A DNA stretch of 36,926 nucleotides from NCBI GenBank assembly GCA_900299025.1, contig OMIE01000036.1:1-36926 (forward strand). Reading direction: 5' to 3'. The notes beneath the pieces were generated by a model that was given only the letters and a program-made list of their open reading frames with translations, was not told the origin of the DNA and made no database searches. Numbering within the stretch: the stretch's first letter is position 1; each line of letters starts with the position of its first letter. This DNA comes from Burkholderiaceae bacterium. Its GTDB lineage: Bacteria; Pseudomonadota; Gammaproteobacteria; Burkholderiales; Burkholderiaceae_E. A program made the translations under genes and the position numbers. Of this stretch, positions 33,480-36,926 are shown one piece after another.

Positions 33480-33851
33480 TCAAGCCGTTGCGTAGCGTAG
33501 CCTTCTCCGACGCATGCCGTCGAGTACGCGCAGTGGATTAAGCCGACGAACCCACTGCCGCTTACGTGCCTGGATAGCCTTCATCGCCGCATGCTGTAGG
33601 GCGTGTTCAAGCGCCTGAGTCGTATTGCGCGCCCTCGCTGTGATGAGAATCGGTGCAATGCCATCAACCCTAAGCAGCAACTGGCATTGTCTGTTCGCAC
33701 CTCCGAGCGGTGCGGATACAGGCGCCAAACGAATGCGAACCAAGTTGATCGCCTTTTCGTGGCGACGCAACAAGTAGCGAACGCGCGCTTGGATCGAAGC
33801 TCTTGAGAGTGCGTATTGGTCAACAACCGAAGATTCAATCACGATTTGCAT
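33480..33851 (-). CDS. HPF/RaiA-like ribosome-associated protein
   Basis: The 123-aa product starts MQIVIESSVVDQYALSRASI and shows the beta-alpha-beta-beta-beta-alpha pattern of ribosome hibernation factors (HPF/RaiA/YfiA), with CQLLLRVDGIAPILITAR as the central strands and ALEHALQHAAMKAIQAR as the final helix. It then has an unusual basic tail (RKRQWVRRLNPLRVL, then RRRRLRYATA). The ATG at 33851 is preceded by an AAGGATAG site; upstream in-frame codons are not needed. It is expected to bind the 30S subunit under slow growth or stress. The assignment rests on fold pattern and length. Confidence 0.65.
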   Translation of the reverse strand: MQIVIESSVVDQYALSRASIQARVRYLLRRHEKAINLVRIRLAPVSAPLGGANRQCQLLLRVDGIAPILITARARNTTQALEHALQHAAMKAIQARKRQWVRRLNPLRVLDGMRRRRLRYATA

Positions 33852-34012
33852 ATGCCTATCCTTTTTAAAGACTTGTTTTTCAACAAAAAGCCCTTTGCAA
33901 CGGCTCAAGGATAGTGAAAGTCTTACATCGAAAAAACCATGTTTTATATGATTAACATTAAGTTTTTATCGAATCATTATCTGGAAGCTTCCGTGTTGAA
34001 TGTACGCTGCCC

Positions 34013-34030
34013 TCGATGGCTAGCCATCGA
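34013..34030. repeat. 18-bp perfect palindrome spanning the LysR stop codon
   Basis: TCGATGGCTAGCCATCGA is a perfect 18-base palindrome; the lysR stop codon TAG lies at its centre. As RNA it could form a hairpin with a tight loop. No T-tract follows on the minus strand (GGGCAGCG), while the plus side has ATTTT. It may act as a partial terminator or 3' end stabiliser for the caiB-lysR transcript. Confidence 0.5.
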
Positions 34031-34925
34031 ATTTTGCGGGGGATCCAGCAGGGTGCAACATCAACAAAACCGCCGGATGCTGCCGGGCGCGCCGGGTGTT
34101 GATGAGATAAAGATCTTCGCCAAGTTGGGTCGTACCCAGACAAAGCAGACCTGGCATCGCCTTTAAGTCTTCTGCACCAAGCGCGCTCACCGGGAATACA
34201 CCCATGCCTTGCATCGCAAACAAGCTCATTAATGCGCTGTCTTCGAATTCACCACTGATATGAACATGAAGATGCTCTGTCTCAAACCATCGATCAAGCG
34301 CGTGTCGCAACGGCGTGTGGGTTGTAGGCAGCAAAATCGGTAGCTGGCTCAAACACCCCGGGAAATCCGCTTGCGAAGGCTTAAGCTTGCCAAGCAAAGC
34401 TTCGGGTCCGTACCAGTGAATATGGCTCGACGCAATTTTATGGCTGAAAAGTCGAAGGTTTGGATTGGCAGGTGCCGGCTGGTTGGCGATTACCGCATCG
34501 AGTTGATGCATGGCAAGTTCGCCGATCAACGGGTCAAACTCCCCCTCATGACAAAGTAATCGCAAATTCGGAAGCTGCAACACGGGCTCGAGTAAACGGT
34601 GAACCGCAAGCTTCGAAACACCATCTGGCAACCCCAGGGAAAACCTAAGGACAGATTGAGCGCCAACTTGCGCCAATTCTTCAATCAGAGTTGAACCGAG
34701 CTGAAAAATTTCTTCAGCACGTCGATACGCAGTTTGACCTGCCTCACTAAGAACCACGCCACGCCCAGAGGGCTTAAGTAATTGCTGCCCGAGGCTTGAT
34801 TCGAGCTCTCTAACTTGTGCGCTGACGGTTTGTACAGCCATGTCAAGCCGATTAGCCGCCTTTGAAAAACCACCCTCACGCGCCACCACCCAAAAGTAGT
34901 AGAGATGGCGATAATTGAGATTCAT
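34020..34925 (-). CDS. LysR-family transcriptional regulator (NhaR-like)
   Basis: This 301-aa LysR regulator has the N-terminal winged helix (MNLNYRHLYYFWVVAREGGF, then SKAANRLDMAVQTVSAQVRELESSLG) and an effector-binding domain. The opening NYRHLYYFWVVAREG is characteristic of the NhaR subgroup, whose E. coli member senses sodium. Here the ligand is unknown. It overlaps the CoA-transferase stop by four bases (ATGA), so the regulator is translated with the enzyme rather than transcribed divergently, which is uncommon for LysR genes. I see no nhaA-type antiporter nearby. Confidence 0.9.
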   Translation of the reverse strand: MNLNYRHLYYFWVVAREGGFSKAANRLDMAVQTVSAQVRELESSLGQQLLKPSGRGVVLSEAGQTAYRRAEEIFQLGSTLIEELAQVGAQSVLRFSLGLPDGVSKLAVHRLLEPVLQLPNLRLLCHEGEFDPLIGELAMHQLDAVIANQPAPANPNLRLFSHKIASSHIHWYGPEALLGKLKPSQADFPGCLSQLPILLPTTHTPLRHALDRWFETEHLHVHISGEFEDSALMSLFAMQGMGVFPVSALGAEDLKAMPGLLCLGTTQLGEDLYLINTRRARQHPAVLLMLHPAGSPAKFDG

Positions 34926-36148
34926 GGCGACTGCTGCTCACCGAATGCACCCTCTTGTGCTAATCGGCTGATTTCATCAGCACCAAATCCTGCTTGGGCA
35001 AGTATGTCGGCAGCGTGCTCGCCCAAGCCAGGTGCAGCTGCCCGCGGCCCGAGCGGCACACGGTCCAACTGAAAAGGCACAGCCAGTGTCTCGGGCATCC
35101 CTGGTGACAAACTCGGTACCACGGCGCCACTCGCTCTGGCTTGCACATCATCGGGCAAATCCTGCAAGCGACCGATCAATCCGATCGGAATGCCTGCAGC
35201 ATCACACTGTTCGCGCCACCATGACCAAGGTTTAGCCGCCATGACAGGATCGAGTAATGCGACAAGTTCGGCAGAGGCTGCACGGCGCTTTGCTGTTGTG
35301 TCAAAACGTAGATCGGTCAACCAATCCGAACGATCGATCAACTTGCAAAAGATGGGCCAATCACGCTCTTCGCGAACGATTGACAATTGGACCCAGCGCT
35401 GATCGGCGGTCTGATAGGCATTGGTCAAAGCATTTCGCGGTCGATCTCGCGGTGGCCTCGGCGGCAGGAATCCACCAAGCAATGCAGCCTGAGCGCCTAC
35501 GCCGTTTGCCCACAAGCCATTTGCGAGCAGCGAACTGCTCACAAAACTCCCCTCACCGGTCCTCTCGCGCATCCAAAGCGCGATCATGATGCCCGCAAAA
35601 AGACTGATGCCAGAGCTTCGATCGCCTTGCGCTGGCATGACCACACCAGGTGGCTGACCCTCGTAACGATTGCTGTCAAGTAGACCCGAGCGAGCAAAAA
35701 AGGCAGTCACATCAAAACCGACCAAATCTTTGTCGGGTCCCTCTTCCCCATACCCACTGAATGCTGCGTAAATCAGTTTTGGATGTTTAGCTTTAAGGTC
35801 TTCGTAGCGTATACCCAGGCGTTCTCGAACCGGCTGAGGATAATTGGTAATGACGATATCGATCGTATTTACCAAACGATATAAAACTTCTCGGCCCGCA
35901 CGAGATCGCAAATCCAAGGCAATCGAACGCTTGCCACGCGAATCCATCTCCCAAGGGAAATTGACTCCTGCCTTTGGATAACTTGCAAGTTCCCAAGTCT
36001 GACGGTTTGGGTCACCATGACCCGGGGGCTCGACCTTGATGACATCAGCGCCGTAGTCAGCAAAGATAGTGGCCGCAACCGGTGCGGCGATGAAGGAAGC
36101 TATATCAAGTACACGGATCCCTGCAAAGGGAAGTGAGGCTTGATCCAT
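34922..36148 (-). CDS. CaiB/BaiF-family (class III) CoA-transferase
   Basis: Class III CoA-transferases move CoA between carboxylic acids through a catalytic Asp. The 408-aa protein has the opening FAGIRVLDIASFIAAPVAAT, ADYGADVIKVEPPGHGDPNR, RGKRSIALDLRS and a VITNYPQPVRERLG segment. The catalytic-region Asp is in LVGFDVTAFFARSG (about residue 146), followed by the tail MPETLAVPFQL. I chose the ATG at 36148 (a TTG at 36151 precedes it). The substrate cannot be deduced; the partner genes are a LysR regulator downstream and an unknown gene upstream. Confidence 0.92.
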   Translation of the reverse strand: MDQASLPFAGIRVLDIASFIAAPVAATIFADYGADVIKVEPPGHGDPNRQTWELASYPKAGVNFPWEMDSRGKRSIALDLRSRAGREVLYRLVNTIDIVITNYPQPVRERLGIRYEDLKAKHPKLIYAAFSGYGEEGPDKDLVGFDVTAFFARSGLLDSNRYEGQPPGVVMPAQGDRSSGISLFAGIMIALWMRERTGEGSFVSSSLLANGLWANGVGAQAALLGGFLPPRPPRDRPRNALTNAYQTADQRWVQLSIVREERDWPIFCKLIDRSDWLTDLRFDTTAKRRAASAELVALLDPVMAAKPWSWWREQCDAAGIPIGLIGRLQDLPDDVQARASGAVVPSLSPGMPETLAVPFQLDRVPLGPRAAAPGLGEHAADILAQAGFGADEISRLAQEGAFGEQQSP

Positions 36149-36185
36149 CAAAACATCAATGGCAGATTGCTATAGCTTTCTAAGC

Positions 36186-36926
36186 CTAGGGGCAGCGGAT
36201 CATCGTCATTTGCAAGACGTTGCCAAACTCCAGGCTCTCTTGCACAGAACAGATATTGTGCGACTTTGTTCTAAGCCCCAAAGGACCGAGTTCAAATTCA
36301 TAAAGCTCAAGCACTGCGCTTTGATCAGAGGTTTCATCAACCGCGAAGGAACGCAAAGCGAGGCTAAAAGAACGCGTGCTTGCTGATGCTGGAAAGGTGG
36401 GCTGAAGCCGTTTAGCCCAAGCCGACATTTTCGAAACCGGATTAGCTTCCGATATCTCAGCACGGTGCACGAAGCTTTCGAGCAAACGACCGTCACGGTG
36501 AGCAACTGTTGATGCACCTAGTGCGTAGCTGCGCCCGAGTTGCCACTGGTGAGGCACCTTTGGGGAGGCCTCGAGCCTCAGCACACGATTGCCCTGCTCC
36601 CACCCGAGTAGCTGCAAGCCTTCAGGGTCGTAGTAATGGGTCGTCTGATCCGAAAAAGCACCAAGCCGTCCGAGCCGCCCCCCGTCGCTTTGGGTGGTGA
36701 CGCAGACCTTGAGGGCTCGACGCCCAGCAAATTCGGCCTCTACAGCTTTATCAAAGAGCACGGTGCAAGGCCCCTTCTCAAGCGTCTCAAGACCATCGAC
36801 TTTCACCAGCTGAAAACTAGCTGAAAGCCTTATCGCTTCCCGAAATCCCCTGGTGTATCCACCTGCCATCACCGCGGGCAAACCACCAGGAATAGCGAGC
36901 CGGCGCTCTTTAACACGCTCGCGAAC
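36186..36926 (-). CDS. Conserved-looking protein of unknown function (5' end outside window)
   Basis: The frame is open from the stop at 36186 to the window edge, so the start is probably beyond 36926; in-frame ATG (MAGGYTRGF) and TTG codons near 36869-36881 are possible internal starts. I recognise no named domain. The visible part is rich in short beta-strand-like stretches (CTVLFDKAVEAEFAGRRAL, HYYDPEGLQLLGWEQGN, SYALGASTVAHRDG). It has cysteines in GPCTVLF, LKVCVTT, HNICSV and MIRCP, suggesting a secreted or lipoprotein domain, but no signal peptide is in view. It lies 37 bases upstream of the CoA-transferase and may share its transcript. Confidence 0.6.
   Translation of the reverse strand, partial: VRERVKERRLAIPGGLPAVMAGGYTRGFREAIRLSASFQLVKVDGLETLEKGPCTVLFDKAVEAEFAGRRALKVCVTTQSDGGRLGRLGAFSDQTTHYYDPEGLQLLGWEQGNRVLRLEASPKVPHQWQLGRSYALGASTVAHRDGRLLESFVHRAEISEANPVSKMSAWAKRLQPTFPASASTRSFSLALRSFAVDETSDQSAVLELYEFELGPLGLRTKSHNICSVQESLEFGNVLQMTMIRCP

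Overview
The window comes from a Gram-negative proteobacterium, most likely a betaproteobacterium of the order Burkholderiales. I infer this from gene order (glyS-gmhB-plsC-ygjP-like-gloA-rsmA-surA-lptD-amgK-murU-ubiH-like-dusB-fis-purH-ruvCAB), the outer-membrane genes (lptD, surA, tol-pal), a Bug-family solute-binding protein, and NhaR-like LysR and CaiB-type genes. Species cannot be fixed from sequence alone. Coding density is very high, with many ATGA/GTGA overlaps. I see no insertion sequence, integrase, prophage or CRISPR array.

Bases 1-22361 are a housekeeping and envelope core. They hold the 3' end of glyS, then gmhB (LPS heptose), plsC (phospholipid), a YgjP-like metalloprotease and gloA. 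A convergent block follows on the minus strand: lptD, surA and rsmA (LPS export, outer-membrane protein folding, 16S rRNA dimethylation). Plus-strand genes then run amgK-murU (MurNAc recycling), a UbiH-like flavoprotein with eroded FAD motifs, dusB-fis, purH, ruvC-ruvA-ruvB, tolQ-tolR-tolA-tolB-pal-cpoB and a YeeE/YedE sulfur transporter. Many neighbours overlap or nearly touch, which suggests translational coupling: murU/ubiH-like, ruvA/ruvB, ruvB/tolQ, pal/cpoB and cpoB/yeeE. Compared with the layouts I know, pdxA (between surA and rsmA), pepP (near ubiH) and ybgC (before tolQ) are absent from their usual positions.

Bases 22362-28985 are an accessory stretch. They hold a TRAP transporter operon (dctP-dctQ-dctM, minus strand), a tRNA-Lys(TTT) with a near-consensus promoter and three short iterated boxes upstream, a Bug/TctC binding protein with an unusually long leader, a 21-bp-period repeat array, a small SGNH-hydrolase-like protein that lacks the catalytic residues, a MarR-like winged-helix regulator, a strong terminator and a Crp/Fnr regulator. 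A TGTG-N8-CACA palindrome upstream of the MarR-like gene resembles a Crp-type operator.

Bases 28986-36926 are all on the minus strand. Read in transcription order they hold the 3' part of an unknown gene, a CaiB/BaiF CoA-transferase overlapping a NhaR-like LysR regulator, a divergent HPF/RaiA-like ribosome-associated protein with an arginine-rich tail, and an RND efflux pair (lipoprotein adaptor and inner-membrane pump). No outer-membrane channel gene lies in the window.

No complete new defence or metabolic system is evident. The points most worth a second look are the SGNH pseudoenzyme with its adjacent 21-bp repeats, the degenerate UbiH homologue, the iterated boxes and wobble-rich tRNA-Lys, and the Crp-like palindrome.
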